A DNA stretch of 24,185 nt, from positions 1-24,185 of the forward strand of contig JBQCEN010000149.1 of the NCBI GenBank assembly GCA_051960215.1, read 5' to 3'. The position numbers and the translations under genes are program-made. Under the pieces are notes generated by a model. The model worked only from the letters and a program-made list of their open reading frames with translations. It did not search any database and had not been told where the DNA came from. The stretch comes from Pararhizobium_B sp051960215 (lineage in GTDB: Bacteria > Pseudomonadota > Alphaproteobacteria > Rhizobiales > Rhizobiaceae). Shown here piece by piece: positions 23,213 to 24,185 of this stretch (position 1 is its first letter; every line of letters starts with the position of its first letter).

Positions 23213-23250
23213 ACCCTAGCGAAGCCAAGCTTTCAGTCCGCTTTCAGGCG
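23213..23250 (-). promoter_or_regulatory. Candidate activator box (direct repeat) and promoter of the ABC operon
   Basis: GCTTTCAG occurs twice in tandem at 23229-23236 and 23240-23247 with an 11-bp period. On the minus strand a TAGGGT -10-like box (23213-23218) begins 10 bp after the repeat, and no good -35 is present. This is the geometry of PhoB/OmpR-type activation, where the regulator replaces the -35. The binding-protein gene starts about 90 bp further on. The nearby TctD-like regulator is the natural candidate. Confidence 0.55.
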
Positions 23251-23304
23251 AGAGAAAGGGAGGGAGAATGTCGGGCGCGGCCTTCCGCGCCCGGCGCTGG
23301 CCCG

Positions 23305-24185
23305 TCAGGAGCCGGTGATGCTCGCCTGCCGGCGCCGCTCCAGCGCATGCACGGCGAGGGCGCCGAAGCGGTAGAGCCCGTGGACGAACTTGCCGTAGGG
23401 CAGCGTCAGGAAGAGCGAGAGCACGAGGCCGAGATGGACCGCGAGCGTCACGCCGAGGAGCGGCGTGCCGCGCACGAGCATCAGGATCAGGCCCGAGAGG
23501 CCTGTCAGGAACAGCATGAGGATGAAGGCGACGTCCATGCCGCGCCGGCTCTCGTCGAGAAGCGCCGGGTCGCGCACGCGCTTCGCCTGCATCAGCCCCG
23601 CCGTGCCGACGACGAGGGCGAGGCCGCCCGGGATGCCGAGGAGCTTCGGAAGCTGGTACCAGGCGTAGGGCGCCGGCCAGCCGAGGACGTAGTGGTAGAG
23701 CGTGCCGGCGCAGGTCGCGGCGAAGCAGAGGAGGAAGCCGTAGAAGGTGAGGTGGTGGAAGAGGCGCCGCCGGTCCGTCGGCTGGTCGTCGGCATTGAAG
23801 CAGCCCTCGCCGCCGCCGTCGAGGTAGCGCAGCGTCGCCGCGTCGTGGACCGCCTGCAGAACCGGCCGCCTGCCGAGCCGCTCGATCTTGCGCCCGCCGA
23901 TGTCGGCCCAGAAGGCGCGATACCCCGCCGTCAGGGCGACGATCGCATAGAGCGCGGCGAGCCCGAAGAGGATCGCCATCGCGTTGTGCGGCATCAGCGC
24001 GTAGAAGCTCGGCGCCGGCCCGACCAGGCCTGCCGGGTCGTGCCAGGCGACGAAGCCGAGGATGAAGGCGGCGACGGAGACGGCGGCGATCAGCGCGATC
24101 GCCAGGCCGTTGCGCCGGAAGAGCGGCTGGAGCGCGGCGGGCCAGGCGTAGGCGGCGTAGCTGTCGGCGCGCACCTTCGCCAGCG
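23305..24185 (-). CDS. tcuB: TcuB-like tricarballylate-utilisation membrane protein (partial)
   Basis: Membrane electron-transfer protein, probably reoxidising the FAD of a TcuA-type tricarballylate dehydrogenase. The frame is open past the right edge, so only about 293 C-terminal residues are visible of an expected ~380. The N-terminal iron-sulfur part lies outside. The seen part begins LAKVRADSYAAYAWPAALQPLFRRNG and has about six hydrophobic helices with candidate heme histidines (MPHNAMAILFG, HHLTFYGFLL, LYHYVLGW, AVHLGLVL, FVHGLYRF), consistent with the CitB/TcuB family. A GTG 12 bases inside the edge is not the start. It is upstream of the ABC importer on the same strand, separated by 183 bp that contain the activator box. 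The family is fairly certain; the substrate is inferred. Confidence 0.82.
   Translation of the reverse strand, partial: LAKVRADSYAAYAWPAALQPLFRRNGLAIALIAAVSVAAFILGFVAWHDPAGLVGPAPSFYALMPHNAMAILFGLAALYAIVALTAGYRAFWADIGGRKIERLGRRPVLQAVHDAATLRYLDGGGEGCFNADDQPTDRRRLFHHLTFYGFLLCFAATCAGTLYHYVLGWPAPYAWYQLPKLLGIPGGLALVVGTAGLMQAKRVRDPALLDESRRGMDVAFILMLFLTGLSGLILMLVRGTPLLGVTLAVHLGLVLSLFLTLPYGKFVHGLYRFGALAVHALERRRQASITGS

Noticed and set aside
1..24185. tRNA genes, CRISPR array, insertion sequence, prophage or toxin-antitoxin genes
   Set aside because: No cloverleaf-like segments, regularly spaced repeats, transposase, integrase or phage structural motifs could be seen. All large frames are assigned to metabolism, transport or regulation.

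Overview
The window looks like a chromosomal or megaplasmid catabolic region from a high-GC alphaproteobacterium, most likely of the order Hyphomicrobiales (rhizobia and relatives). The reasons are the strong GC bias at third codon positions, the fused IolC, the ibpA/iat inositol transporter, MocE/MocF-type genes known from rhizobia, and two intergenic spacers holding repeats of the kind scattered through rhizobial genomes. The species cannot be named from sequence reading alone.

Positions 1-10860 hold a myo-inositol catabolism regulon in two converging blocks. On the plus strand are a 5'-truncated RpiR/IolR-type regulator, iolC (kinase plus DUF2090), iolD and iolE. On the minus strand are an IolI-like isomerase, then ibpA-iatP-iatA (sugar-type ABC importer) and iolG. 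An almost identical 18-bp operator-like palindrome (17/18 bases) lies at the iolC promoter and, inverted, at the ibpA promoter, so one regulator probably controls both blocks. iolB and iolA are not present.

Positions 11100-13710 hold a three-gene electron-transfer/oxygenase module: a membrane desaturase-fold oxygenase (MocD-like), a Rieske ferredoxin (MocE-like) and a FAD ferredoxin reductase (MocF-like). In Sinorhizobium mocDEF is associated with catabolism of the rhizopine 3-O-methyl-scyllo-inosamine. Beside inositol genes and an IbpA/MocB-family binding protein, this points to breakdown of a methylated inositol derivative. The N-terminus of the MocD-like gene appears damaged by a small deletion and frameshift.

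Positions 13710-18015 hold a sugar-acid set: a 3-hydroxyisobutyrate-dehydrogenase-family enzyme (minus strand), a divergent extended SDR, a small membrane-anchored hypothetical protein, and an IlvD/Edd dehydratase with the cysteine spacing of L-arabinonate dehydratase. The substrate is unknown.

Positions 18016-24185 hold a TctD/TctE-like two-component system. It converges on a minus-strand block of an ABC importer (SsuA/THI5-like binding protein, ATPase, TauC-type permease) and a TcuB-like tricarballylate-utilisation membrane protein that runs off the window. A tandem 11-bp-period repeat lies 10 bp upstream of a candidate -10 box before the binding-protein gene, as expected for an activating OmpR/PhoB-type regulator. 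No tRNA, rRNA, CRISPR array, transposase, integrase or phage gene was seen.
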